Below, in pieces: positions 52,301-63,654 of a stretch of 64,000 nt of DNA. The stretch's first letter is position 1. Each line of letters starts with the position of its first letter. Both the position numbers and the translations under genes were made by a program. Under the pieces are notes generated by a model. It ran no database searches and was not told the DNA's origin. It saw nothing but the letters and a program-made list of their open reading frames with translations. Origin of the DNA: Byssothecium circinans (Eukaryota > Ascomycota > Dothideomycetes > Pleosporales > Massarinaceae); NCBI GenBank assembly GCA_010015675.1, contig ML977051.1:65325-129324 (forward strand). The letters run 5' to 3'.

Positions 52301-52958
52301 CTCCAAAGATACACTCGTAGAGAATCGTGAAGCAGATCCAGTGAAAGGCGACCTTGCTGGCATCCGGGCGGTAGTGAATGAGATAGATGGGCAGGTAGAT
52401 GAACGGAAACGCCATACCATCATTGCACCCCGATTCCGCCGACAGCAAATCCCTCAAATGCTTCGGCACCCTCTTCGCAAACTTTCCCTTTCCGACGACG
52501 GACGAAGCCAAGACGGGGTCGGTAGCCGTCACACAAGCCGCAACAGTCAGCGCATCCAGCCAATTCAAGTGCGACTTGAACAAGCCCCAGATGAACAGAC
52601 TCGTAATCAGCCAGCCAAACGTCATGACGGGAATCAGCAGAAGGGTGACTGATTTCCAGTGCTTCTCCATGTATGCGCGTGGCAATTCGACGCCGACGGC
52701 GAAACATTGGACGACGAGGACGATGCGCGAGAACTCGAGCGTGATTTGGTCCGTGTTGCCCCATTCGAGCGGGTTGATGAGGTCGGCGGCGTGCGGGCCG
52801 AAGATGATGCCGCAGAGGGTCGCGACGGTGGCTTCGCCGATGTACAGGCGCTCCTTGATGATGGACGAGCACAGCATGAAGAGGCTGGTGAAACCGCCCA
52901 GGATGATGTACACCAAGTGCGCCTTGGTGATGGACAGCTGCTCCCATGCGGGTGCCAT
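49389..52958 (-). CDS. NHA1: Plasma-membrane Na+(K+)/H+ antiporter, NHA1/SOD2 type
   Basis: Minus strand, no intron, 1189 residues. The first 440 or so are 12-13 membrane segments of the CPA1 antiporter fold: LVYIILGGFTSLFMLCSSII, LYIGEATVATLCGIIFGPHA, then CVTATDPVLASSVV and LLSAESGCNDGMAFPFIYLP, whose TDP and ND motifs bind and exchange cations. FGPIGVGGLFIAILA follows. The enzyme exports Na+ and K+ for H+ to control salt tolerance, potassium and pH. A 700-residue cytosolic tail contains NTIIEDEEGNV (about 600) and NTIIVEDEDGEV (about 717), resembling conserved Nha1 tail motifs, and three ETAA.RRRRLA-like repeats near 931, 979 and 1028. The tail end is Ala/Ser-rich. Intact; 3' end of the coding strand is G-rich. 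Confidence 0.93.
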   Translation of the reverse strand: MAPAWEQLSITKAHLVYIILGGFTSLFMLCSSIIKERLYIGEATVATLCGIIFGPHAADLINPLEWGNTDQITLEFSRIVLVVQCFAVGVELPRAYMEKHWKSVTLLLIPVMTFGWLITSLFIWGLFKSHLNWLDALTVAACVTATDPVLASSVVGKGKFAKRVPKHLRDLLSAESGCNDGMAFPFIYLPIYLIHYRPDASKVAFHWICFTILYECIFGAFYGVVIGYLARRAIRYAHEKDLIDRESFLVFYFVLALFCAGSGSLLGLDDLLVGFACGVGFSNDGWFLEKTEESHVSNVIDLLINLAFFVYFGTIIPWQQFNAPVIGLVPWKLVVLGLLVLFFRRIPIMLLCKPIIPDIKTWREALFAGHFGPIGVGGLFIAILARAELETDTTTPLAELPPEGFPHLNIIEMVWPITCFLVICSIVVHGSSIAVFTLGKHINTLTLTLSYTQADENGSSWMERIPRIQSRSKSQMSYSRRPSESSMDEKNETTGPAGLPALGVKGQFLRRQKEEEDSSRASSLRPTARRRRWDVGRGPGGPISSSAIAPARSSDPYEATSPLQDSDTLAVPSDSSPEGSATAKEKGRRRESEEEIYQEGDNTIIEDEEGNVLGVRKSKHNESEKDRVARANREARRLMDEKDVHHGVARTEHGGAAEEAPKIAVEAIKEGVEHPRTWRKRMESFSGWHGHHHEDGEPAEPPRAQRPPQKRGPALAYQFGNTIIVEDEDGEVLKKYDIPASSSKERPGMDRKSSMAETSGRAMQSLRKMGTYMGLPAHQGEEHDTTDPTGGSAEGKKKKPIIDEDDDRIRFTVTAGGRRMSKAEFIQQMTKLDPKARDKFIQDSDVPQSIKRESQQDAKDASRRGAASSAKVPPVVGEEGQAEIQRIESPEARNEERKRGPEGLTLVDSDEEDIPFHSVRDDLAKYDMGKKRDGGETAAQRRRRLANPSEDTDAATTQPETREAENKDADDRDNANDNDDETPAERRRRLAALQGSTSPAPSTRRPRAPSSPSPSPSRAPNVPKSHMDSGETAAERKRRLGALGVKNEDDADDTPESESDSDAEEAGDPLQTGRGTHHHQQQQQSSSAAGRGEGSSGGASAQGKTAGGLAPTTRPAPRAPGIRFAEEPRIPTKDERAKEGLEGGEGSASASASASGAAAAAEGEGEKGKVLGLPKAIGKGMKGRLWGKK

Positions 52959-55666
52959 CCTGTCGTCGATTTTCCCTTATTATCCTTCTTTTACTATGTG
53001 ATGTATGCGTACCCGTTCTGCAAAGGCTGTGTTCCGCGAGTGACGGCGGCGGGGTCTATTGGTACGCGGAAATCCCGCGCTTCTGCGGGAGAGCGCGAGA
53101 CACACGGTAGAGAGTGCGTGTGTATTGCAACCAAGAACGAGCGGGTCGTGAAATATTATGTAGGAAGGATTGCAGGGGCAGGGCCGTGGCCGCTCGGCGA
53201 GCTCTCAGTCTTCAGCTCAACTGAATGCATGTATAGAAGGGGCGCGCCCAGTCGCCGCTCCCAACCGTGCCCGATGGCTCTTTCCGCAATTCTGATCTTC
53301 AGGAGCAAGTGCGCGCAGGGGATCGGAAGTCGCGCTTGGTCTGGTTCCGCATACAACACAAGGCGCGTGGTGGTGGTTACGTGTTACGTCGGCAATGGAC
53401 GAGGATTTTTCTAGCCAGGAGGAAAAGTTAGTGACGGTTTGGCAAGACAAAAATCGGGACCAGAAAACATCACTGAGCTTAAAGCCTTACAAAGCCGATA
53501 AACGCAGTTGATGCTTGGCACCCGTTCCTCTGATATCTCTCCAGCGCCGCGGTTCGGCCTCAGCAAACATACCACGGTGCCAATCGCAACCCACGCGCGC
53601 CTGTTCTGATTACTCCCAATTCGCTTCTTTAGCAATTGCGATTTCCGCACACCAATGCACCCTATTTTCAATCCGGCGAGAAAGCAGGAGGCGAATAAAG
53701 TCCTATCTTCAACCCTCTCTTAAGCCCAGACACAAAAGTGGGCAGCAATGGGCAAAAGGCTTGGGGCCTCAGGCTTCTTTAACACTTTAGCGACTTAGCG
53801 CAGCACGATCGCTTGGCTGGCAAAAGAAAATGGTGGAAACGAGTCCTTGGCTCACGTAGCACTCGCCGCGTGCCGGCCAATCGCGGAGCGGTGCTGAGTC
53901 GTGTGATATGGCTATCTCTGTCAGCTTTGACGCTGTCAAGACACTGTTAGTGGGGGAGAGCAGATGGATGTTCGAAGCCAGACGGAGGAGTGTGATTGAT
54001 GACTGAAAGAGTGAGTTTGTGGAGTAGAGAGATGTACCTTGGTACGTTGACGGAAGATGTCGGGTAACTCTACAAGAAAAAACAGCCCAGCCGGAACCAG
54101 CAAGCCACGTGCCCAGCCCTGGCCAAACGAAACAAAAAGGAAAAATGAAATACGATGCCATTGCCTACGATGCGGAGCACATCGACACACACACGCACAC
54201 ACACACTCTCTCTACAATTCTCTATCACTTCGATACTCCCGCCTGATGACAAGCAAACCCTCACTACCACCCAGGTGCAAACTTTATATCCAAAAATGAA
54301 GATAAGCTACCCAGTAAGCCAAGCGACTCGTGACGATGCCTCACCCGAGGTCGGTCGGCACCCCCACGCACCACATGTGCATATGTACGAACTCTGCATC
54401 CTTCAACGTCTATAATCTGCAGTGTGTGCGCGGGGGTACTACCATGGTACACAACACTAAAACATATAAAAATAAAATCGATATCACTTCATCACATCAC
54501 ACACACAGGCGTTCACCTCCCACTTTACCCACCAGCACCAGCACCAGCATGACTGTCCTAAAGATAACAAACTATCCAACCTTACCATACCGCCACAAGC
54601 TCGATAATAGAGGCATGCAATTGCATGCACCGCACCTGCTGACCCTTGCTACCCGCTGCTTACTGCCTAGGTACTCACCGCCCGTCGTGATTGCTGCAGT
54701 CAGTATGTACTACCTATTGTAGTCATGATTTATAATTTGCTACTACCTGTATGTGCATGTGCGGGCATGACATGCATGCAAGCATGTACAGTACAGTACA
54801 GTACAATGGTAAAATACACACTCACTAACTGTTGGTAGGTGGGATAAGGTTGTAGTTAATTCTACTATAGAAGATAGGATGGGAAAGTGAAGAGAAGTGA
54901 AGATGGGAAAGTAAAACGAGGTAAGGGGACAGTAAGCTCGCTGCAGAGGGAGGAGGTCAAGCAGCACAAGTCCGATACAGGCATGTACTGTACTGTACGT
55001 TAGCAAAAAGAAAAAAAAAACACAAATTGAAAATCCCTAACTAGTTATTCAATACCTAGATGTACGCATATATTACCTCTCGAGTAGATTCGACAAAAGC
55101 AGCAAAGTATAAAGTATGAAGTTTGAAGTTTGAAGTTTGAAGCTTAAACCTTAGACACAGGGCGGCGGCAACGGTGGGGCTCAAGCTTCAAAGTCCAAAC
55201 CTCAACCTAGTCTACCACTCAATAACCCTTCCTCGGAAAAATGCCGGCCATAAGGTATTCGCCGCCTCGCATACGTTACGATAACTCATACAAACTAAGA
55301 ATAAGGATGAGAATAAGGATGAAGATGAAGATCTCTACTACATACCCACATACCTAAATACACAGTACACACGTAGATTGACCAATGTTGGCAGGCGAGC
55401 AGTTTTCCAAACCAAAAAAAAGGAGCACAGTGTTCTTCTTTCTTTCTTTCTTTCTACAACAAGCAGAAAATGCCCATGCTCATGCCCATGCTCATCTCAC
55501 CTCATCCCATCCCATCATCCCCGCCAACTCACCCAACAACCCGAGCCCGTGCCCGAGCCCGAGCCCGAACGGCGAAATGCAAATACCTAGGTAATGCCTC
55601 CCGCAGAGTCAGACCCATCCCTAGCCCAACAAATTCCCGCACCCGCACCCCCGAAACAACGACACC

Positions 55667-55698
<32 letters not shown>

Positions 55699-56565
55699 TC
55701 ACCTCCCCAAGCAAAATCCAACCCTCCAAGCAAGCCCCAAGAAAACGCCACAGAAGACGCATCGCTGCGCACTCGGGTTCATCCCAGCCCCCAGCACTGC
55801 ACGCTACCTACCTGACCTGGCCTGACCAGATAAGCACATGCAAGAGTGCTGTCAAGTTTGAAAACTTGTGGGCCTGTATGGAAAGATTGCAGATTGGGAG
55901 ATTGGAGATTGTAGGATGAATTTTTATCTCTTTTTCATTTGCGCAATTAGATATCGCGCATGCTTTGGGGATCCGAAAAGGATGGAAAAGACTGCCACGA
56001 ACACTGCGTGCCGCAATCCAATGATACCAATCCAATCCAATAGATACATACAACGTTGAAGTTTGAAAGGCCGGGCAACCCCCAACTCCAACCGGACCCA
56101 ACCTGACCGCCAACATGACAGCCAACCCCCAAGCAAATGACAACCGCCAACCACCCACCCACGCATCCTAGAAACCGAGCTAGAAGCCCAGAAAACCCCC
56201 CAGAGACCCAAGACCCGGAAACTCCAGACCCACAAAAAACCCCCAAGACCCAGGACCCCAAATGATGGTTTTCAATATGCCGAGATGACGATAAATACCG
56301 GAGAGAAGAAAAATTGGAGAACACTACACACATCCAGATGCAAACCCGCTCTTTTCGCGGGCTATGATGATGGGAAAACAACAATAATAGATGGTTAATG
56401 ACGGTGCGAATAGTACATAGGTACAGTTATGCTCGTTGGCTCGCTCGCTGCGAAATTTCGTCTCATATACATTCCATGCTCATGTCGTCATTAAGCGTTT
56501 CGAGTTGCGGGCTTTTTACGGTGTTTTGAGAAAAGGGGGACTGGTCTGAGCATTGATTATCCCAA
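52959..56565. other. 3.6-kb intergenic region with many microsatellites
   Basis: Between NHA1 (-) and the arrestin 3' end (-). No domain-bearing frame seen. Contents include CA/CT repeats at about 54185-54212, GTACA repeats at 54786-54805, GAAGTTT repeats at about 55114-55142, TTTC repeats near 55435-55455 and the CAT array at 55668. An NHA1 promoter must lie near 53 kb. Confidence 0.45.
55668..55697 (+). repeat. Microsatellite (CAT)10
   Basis: Ten perfect CAT triplets in the intergenic region downstream of the arrestin gene. Confidence 0.9.
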
Positions 56566-59064
56566 TCAATGCCCAACCGGCAACCAGGTCCGCCGCTCGT
56601 CCAAGCTTCTGCTATGGACACGGCTCCCTGGCGTGAGGGGAATTTCCACACGGCCTCGATCGTTGCTGCTACTGGTTTCGGACTCGTGGTCGCTGTCGTC
56701 ATCGTAGGCGGAGAGTCTGGCGAAATAATCTGCCAGACCGTTTGTCGGGGACGCGATGCTCTCGTACAGGGGAGGCGGGGTTTCTAGAGGAGGTGGGGGT
56801 TCTTCTTCTTCGAACGGTGGGGGGTTGAATGAGGGAGCGCGGAGGAGGTGCATTGGTCTCTGTACTTGCGCGTCTGCTGGGCCGCCGATGTGCGCCGCTT
56901 GGGGTCGCGCGAGGCCTGGAGACGTGGGGCTGGGATCGGAGGCTGAGTTGTTTCTTGAGCGAAATGAGCTCAATGTTGGCACAAAGCTGGTAGGCGATAC
57001 TCGTCGGGTGGGCGCGCCAGGACACCCGCATTCTGGCATCCTCGCCATGGTGGGATCTGGGTCAGGTGATGAGTATGCGGGAAGGGCGGTGTTTGCTTGA
57101 GTCGCTTGGCATGACAGAATGTGGAAGGGGGAGTCGATTGAGATTTCAAAATGTCGTCGCTTGGTAGGATCGTCTCTGTCTGGCTTGGAGAGACGCATGA
57201 CAATCTATGCAATGTTAGTACGGGTAAAAATAGTGGCGTGGCGCAGCTATACCTTGATCCAATGATGGACTTGTATGTTTTGGTATGTCGTGTCGAAGTG
57301 CAGTTTAGCAGACTTGTCTTTGTCCTTCGTATTGTTACAGCTGGGAAGCTGAACGTTGAACTCCATCTCGGTGGGTCCGATACCAAGGTCCCCACTGGAA
57401 AGGTCACCAAGGAGGTTGGTAGGGTCGTTCAATGAAACCTCCTCGCCCCTGGCTGCGGCCGCTCGCTGATCATAAGGAACACCACCCCCAGAAACTATCC
57501 TCATGCTACTCCCGGGAAAGGTACTCATGGCTGGGCCGTCTGCGCGCTTCTCGAATAACTGCAATTTCCGGACGGGCTCCATCCGATGCACGCGCTTGTT
57601 GGAGCAAAAGTACTCGACATTTTCCGTGACGAAAACTTTGATACGGTGACACTGCACTTTGGCCAGTGGTGTTAGCTTGAACGCAATCGGGATCTGTGCT
57701 CCCAGAGGAAACGATTTGCCTGAAATAACAATGTCGTAGTGCAGTTGGTCTTCCCAGCTACGGCTGATGGCGATGGGCTCCACTTGCTCCAGGGAGCCTT
57801 CCGACGGGGCACGGATAAGGATGACTTCTTTCGTGCCCACAAGATTAGCGCGGAATGCACCGGCACGCTCGATGGTTGCTTCCAGTTCGTACTTGACAGA
57901 ACCGAGATCGACGTCGATGGTCTCCGGAAGGTGACTGTCGAGCGGGAGCTCAAAGTTGTACATGTACTCGCCAGGGTTGAAGGTCCGGTATCCTTTCTGT
58001 GCAACGGTAGGACCGCAGCCTGGTGACTCGCCCTTCCCGAAACTTCGGGATTGATTGACCGCAAGGGATAAGCGCTTCGCTTCTTTGGTGCTAAGATTGG
58101 TGGAGGAGCTGTTTGGTGACCCGAAGATGCCGCTCTTGTTCGGGGTTGCAGTTGACTTGAACAAGTCGACGTGATCCGCGCCCGTACCGGCCTCTGCAGT
58201 GGGAAACTGTGCATTGAAAAAAGGCCAGGTGTGGCTCATGATGGTGTCTGTCTCTTCGAACTCGGCCTTCTTGGGAGGAATGCCTGGTAAAAATTAGCCG
58301 AGGTCTATCGATCTAACGAGGGCAGTCAAACCCTCTGGCCACTTGGTTGTTGCTCTCCCGCGGAACTTCAGGGTGATTGCCTTGATTTTGGCAGGCTTCG
58401 TCACACGCAGATTCAGAGTTCCTCGGAGCATGGCAGTGTTTCGATCTGACGCGTCCGTCTGCTCGAAGCCTTGCAGGAACAGCAGCGGCTCCGTGAGCAG
58501 CACGGCCACGTTGATGCCATTGCCAGTCGCAAGCGGCTTCTCCTCGGGGATGTTTTTGACGCTGCTATTCATCAGGCTCTTCGCCGAGTTCTTGCGAGAG
58601 GAGCGCTGGCTCTCGACCAACGGCGGCCGTAGACTACCGGCTGTGGCGGGCGGCATGTGGTCTGCTGCGGAGTTCCTCGTGCTCGACCGCATCTCTGTCG
58701 TCGCCCACGACCACCTCCTGCTCTCCGGGGGCGAAGTAGTTGAGGTTCGCGCACTACTCGTCGACGACCGTGGGGTGGTGCGCTCGTCGGTTTGGGGAGG
58801 GGTGAAGTGGGTGTTAATTAAGGAGCGAAGGAAACGTTTGGCGTTGTCGCGTGGAGCCGCCAGCTTTTCAAATATAACGGAGTTGCTGGTGGATTGTCGT
58901 CTGAGGAGGGTCGGGTCGGGGCCTACGCGGACGATGTGAATGCGGTGGGGTCGGCGGGCGCGTCCTTGGAAGATGCCGCGGCGTGCTCGGGTAGGGTCGG
59001 GCAGGTGGTCTGGTATATAGCTAAGTCTTCCACGGTCGGTGTACACGGGCAGGTACTCTGTCAT
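56566..59064 (-). CDS. Alpha-arrestin (ubiquitin-ligase adaptor for transporter endocytosis)
   Basis: Minus strand, three exons: 59064-58332, 58283-57253, 57204-56566, with introns of 48 bp each; 800 residues. A 180-residue Ser/Arg-rich leader precedes the arrestin-N domain ([69 protein letters not shown]). Arrestin-C follows ([68 protein letters not shown]). The tail carries TALPAYSS and PPPLYES, LPxY/PPxY motifs for the WW domains of Rsp5/Nedd4 ligases. Such adaptors (Rod1, Rog3, CreD types) select plasma-membrane transporters for ubiquitylation when nutrients change. Intron 1 has a GTTTGA donor, chosen because it restores PEGIPPKK. The ATG is nine codons inside the longest frame. Confidence 0.88.
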
Positions 59065-60805
59065 GGCGAACGCGTAAGCAGACGTCAATGGCTGGGTATG
59101 GCAGCGTGGCAGACAGCGTGGAGGGCAGCGAGGGTGAGGCTATGGCATGGGGGCGTGGAGGGGCCTATATGGAGCAGAGGATGTGAAGAGGGGAGTGGAT
59201 GTTGACGACGTGCTCGGCCGTATGTACGACTCGTCACCGTCATACGCGAGGTACAAAGGGCTTCCTGGCTACGGTTGCATGGCCAGGTCCCGAAAGATGG
59301 TTTGGGAAGGGGTTACATACGTCCAGTGCTCCTTGCGGAACAAAGGGCCCAGCAGAAATGAGACAGGGACTCACCAATTGCGCAAATACAAATGGCAAAT
59401 GACGGTGAGGCAGATGTGCTGGTATAATTAGGGCTGGGTGCTGGTGAAGCAGTGCCAGATTGATGGGACGCAAGCGGGGATCCTGGCGGAGGTGGAGTGA
59501 GGCGGCGGTTTGATCAGGTATGTATTATTATTATTGTCGAGCGGCTCGGTCAGTGTCGACTCTGGTCATGGCGACAGGACAGGACAGGCCGACAGGGGCG
59601 TTTCAAGTATTAAGAGACGGTGACGGCGCGAGACTGGGCCGGCAGGCTTGCGCGCAACAACCAAGGAACAGCAGTGAGGTGTTTTGTCGATGCACAGGGA
59701 GCGGATGACGCGGGGATGGGGATGTGGCTGTACCATCAGCGGGGAGGGGAGCGATGGAGAGATTGGCCAGGGCATGGGGCATCGCCAGGGTGATTAATCA
59801 TTATTCCATGTTTGATAGTAACAACGGCGTCGAAGAACGCGCGCTTCTAAAACGGCGAGCGACGGCAGGACGTCTCTGCTCGGGCTGACGCACGACGTCA
59901 CGACGCACAGAATACGACGTGACCTAGCGCAGTGTGAGTATGGCCGGTGCAGTGCGGTGCAGTGCGGTGCAGTGCATGCAGCGCCCGGAGCCGTCGGCAG
60001 AGGCTGCGCGTCGTCGGCCGGCAGCTGCAGCCACAGCACCGGCAAGTGGACGACTGACTCTACAGAGGTACCAGCACTTGAGCAGCTAGGACTGGGAGAC
60101 TGTGACTGTCCAGTAGATGGTAGATACTACAGTAACAAGGGCGCGATGCTGGAGTGAGGCTGTTCGCCACATGCTCATTGTCGTCAGTCTTCGTAACTCG
60201 GCACACCCAGAACCACATGCTGTCAAAACCCGTGAAAACACCGACGATGCATGTGGTGAGAGACCGAATACTGACGTTTATTCCCGCCCGCCATGCCTCG
60301 TTGGGGGGCGACGGGTAGTCTCTGGCGCCCGAGACAGTAGTGATCGCCGCCTGCATCGACCTGGCGTCTCCATATTCGGCCTCACTATGACCGGATGACA
60401 TGAAGAGATCGCCGCGTCTGGACGCTTAGACGCAGAGAGACGATTATCGGCGCCTGTCAGTCCTGTCACCAGTCGGCCGCTACCGCACAGGGCGAGGGCG
60501 AGGGCGAGCAAAAGAAAGAGGCCGTGTTGACAGCGCATCGATGGTTGCCGGGGGATCCGTTCAAGGCGAGCGTCCTCATCGACCAGGGAGAGAGAGTGAA
60601 TAATCTCTCGGCAGGGCAGAGAACCAAGGTCAACCGCGTTTGAAATTTGTATGCGGCGATGTGTGTGATGTGACTGCCAGGAACATGAAAGCTTAAATCC
60701 TCGCACGTGACCTTCCCCGCAACGCGTCTTTGCGCCTTGGCGGACGCGACTTTCGAGTTGAGCAACACGCGACAGTGTATATATGCACAACCCACAACAT
60801 TTACT
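59065..60805. other. 1.7-kb divergent intergenic region
   Basis: Between the arrestin (-) and DPB11 (+) starts; holds both promoters. GGTGCAGTGC-type repeats lie at about 59945-59975. No gene recognised. Confidence 0.45.
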
Positions 60806-63654
60806 ATGGGTCATGGCGGCTATGGTGAGATGAGCCATCCCGAAATGAAACCTACATGCTCACAACGCACAGAACGAAGCCAGATGCCCCTGGCGGGAGC
60901 CATCCTGTGCTGCACCGCAATCCCCCCCGAACAGCGCGTAAGCCTGCCACCTCTCTTCTTCAGAGATCCATCGTCTAACACACGTGCAGACAGAACTAGG
61001 CGCTATCGGCGCACAGATGGGAGCCACCATCAAGCTCGACCTCACCTCGGACGTAACCCATCTCGTCGTCGGAAGCATAAACAGCGCAAAATACCGCTAC
61101 GTCGCAAAGTCGCGCGAGGACGTGAAGGTGCTGCACTTGAAATGGCTCGAAGCCATGAACACTGTGTGGATGGATGGAGAAACTGTCGACGTGGCGGCCA
61201 TGGAGGACAAATATCGACTGCCGACCTTCTACGGCCTGAAGATATGCCTCACGGGCTTCGACAATCCCGCACAACGGAAGCACATCCAGGACACTGTCAA
61301 TCAGAGCGGCGGAGAATACCATGGCGACTTGACCAAGTCTGTCACCCATCTGATTGCTGCCTCGCCGACCGGCAAGAAGTACGAGCACGCCGTTACCTGG
61401 AATACAAAGATCGTGGCGTGGGAATGGTTCGAGCAGAGCGTCGCACGAGGCATGGCACTGGACGAGCAATATTTCCATCCAACTATATCACCAGAGAAAC
61501 GTGGGCAAGGCGCTTGGGATCGCCAGCGGAGCACATCGCCAGCGCTCGGCAAGCGCGTGCGGGAGATAGCCCAGGCTAACTTGGTCAACCCATTGCGCCG
61601 AAAGCTCAGGCGGTCCGCAAGCTCCAAGGTGGGCGGTCAGAGCGATGCTCTTTGGGCTGGCATCATGACGGGCAGCTTCGAGCAAAGCAGAAACGAGGAG
61701 GACGATTGGACGGATACGAGCATTTCTAAACCAGAGCTACGTGGAGCCTACGACGCGCACATGCAAACCTCCGAGGTGACGCACGCCGATCCAGAGCCGA
61801 CCGGAGACCCTGCATCCTTTTCCCGCGGCCCATTTCTGGACGATGAGGACGGAATATTCGCAGGTCGCTTAGTCGTACCGTGTGGCTTTGATCGGACAAA
61901 GGTGCGCATATTTGGAATACCAGGCGCAGGCGGATGCTAACGGTTCACTAGACAAATATTTTATGCGAGCACTTGGACGGCAATGGCGCAGTCGTGATCC
62001 GCAATGCTGCAGAAATTGAGAATTTCTCCTCGGATGACATCAGGCGGGGCTATCTCGTGGTTCCTCACGACGTTCCCTTGGATCGCACCACGCTTCCGGC
62101 AAGCACCGGAAACCTGACTTTAGTGACCAATTGGTGGGTCGAACGTTGTCTTCACGCCAAACACCTCGTCGATCCCACAGACTGCGTCCTATGTCGGCCT
62201 TTCGGTAACCTGACCATTAGAGGTGAATCTTTTTCTATGCAGTGTAGGAAGAGTTTGGCACGCTGACATCTTAGGATTCGACGATCTTACTATTAATCTC
62301 ACTGGCTTTACTGGCATCGAGCTTCTGCAGGTTACGAAAACCGTTGCACTCTTCGGTATGCATGCCTTTCTACCCAATTGCTGTTCTGAGTTAACACGAC
62401 CCAGGCGCCACTAACGATGAGCTTTTATCTCCGAAGATCTCTGTCATGATCTGTAATACCCGGAAGCCCAATCTAGAGAAACTCAAATACGCAACCGATA
62501 AACGCATACCAGCTGTCCACGCGTCTTGGCTATGGGAGTGCATTAGCCGCGGCCACGTGCAGCCCTACGACAATCATTTACTAAACTCTGTCGTGCCTCA
62601 ACCGCCGAAGCCGAAGCCAAAGCCTCAGCCTCAGGCATCCCTTCCTGAAGTTGCGACTGCTCCCCTTTCCAAAGAGGACAGCATCGAGCTACGTAAGATA
62701 CAAAGTGCGAAATATGCGTCGAAGCCGAGGGGCGGTATGAAGCGAGTTGGCACACTTGAGCTCTCGCTCTCGCTCTCAGGGCCACCAACACCGGCTTCAA
62801 CAGATGGATCAACTCACGCAAGCACTACTGAGCCAAGCATCCAACACGACGCACAGCTACCTCTCCTGTATGACGGCGCAGTATCCCAACCCCTTCAAGA
62901 CATCAACCCCAGCGTAAACTCCCCACGTCGACCCTCCACCTCATCCAGCAATTCCAGCCGTCCCAACCCAAACCCCCCAGAAGTATCCCTCAAACCCGCC
63001 CCAGCCCAACGCAATCCCCGACGCACAAAGGAACCGACGCCCGACTCCGTGATCCCCGCCGCCACTAACTCCATCGACCAAGCTGCCATCGAGCCCCCTT
63101 CCGCCGACAGCGAAGCCCCCAAACCCTCGGAAACAGACTTCGCGGACGTCATGTCCAAACTCCTCGCCAACCGCAAAACCAGCGAGAAAGAGGAAGAAAG
63201 CGGGACGGGCACCGGGCGTAGGAAGCGTCGGCCTCTGGGCCGCGCGCAGTCGGCTCGATCTACCGCTTCTGCGGCCGAAGAAACGCTCTCGCGACATGGG
63301 AGTTCGGCGTCGAAATCGCAGGACGAGCAACAGCACCAACAGCAACAGCAGCAACAGGTCGAGCATGAAGAGGATGAAGCGCGGACCAAGCCGTTCGAGA
63401 TGCCGCAAGCGAGTCAGGAGTTGGGCTGGGATTCGCCGGGGGCGCGGCGCGAGAGGGAACGCATTATTCGCGCCGTGGGGGGGAAGGTGGATGGGAAGAG
63501 CGGGGTCGGGGTTGGGGTTGGGGTTGGGGGTGGGGTTGGGGGTGGGGTTGGGGGCGGTGGTGGTGATGGTGTGGTTAGGGATAAGGCTGTGGGAGAGGTT
63601 GAGAGTGTGGGTCTGGGTGGGCGTGGGAGGAGTAGTAGGAGGCGTAGACTGTGA
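60806..63654 (+). CDS. DPB11: Four-BRCT replication/checkpoint protein (Dpb11/Rad4/TopBP1 type)
   Basis: Five exons: 60806-60937, 60990-61901, 61952-62222, 62275-62355, 62405-63654; introns 49-52 bp; 881 residues. BRCT1 (about 27-110): LAGAILCCTAIPPEQRTELG, SDVTHLVVGSI, LHLKWLEAMNTVWM. BRCT2 (about 118-210): FYGLKICLTGFDN, KSVTHLIAASPTGKKYE, KIVAWEWFEQSV. A linker precedes BRCT3 (about 325-440): IFAGRLVVPCGFD, NLTLVTNWWVERCL. BRCT4 (about 440-530): FDDLTINLTGFTGIELLQV, ISVMICNT, IPAVHASWLWECI. This paired layout binds phosphorylated Sld3 and Sld2 to start replication and activates Mec1/ATR at damage. The C-terminus is disordered with a Gln run and a Gly/Val tail; an ATR-activating Trp was not identified. 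Nuclear. Confidence 0.9.
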
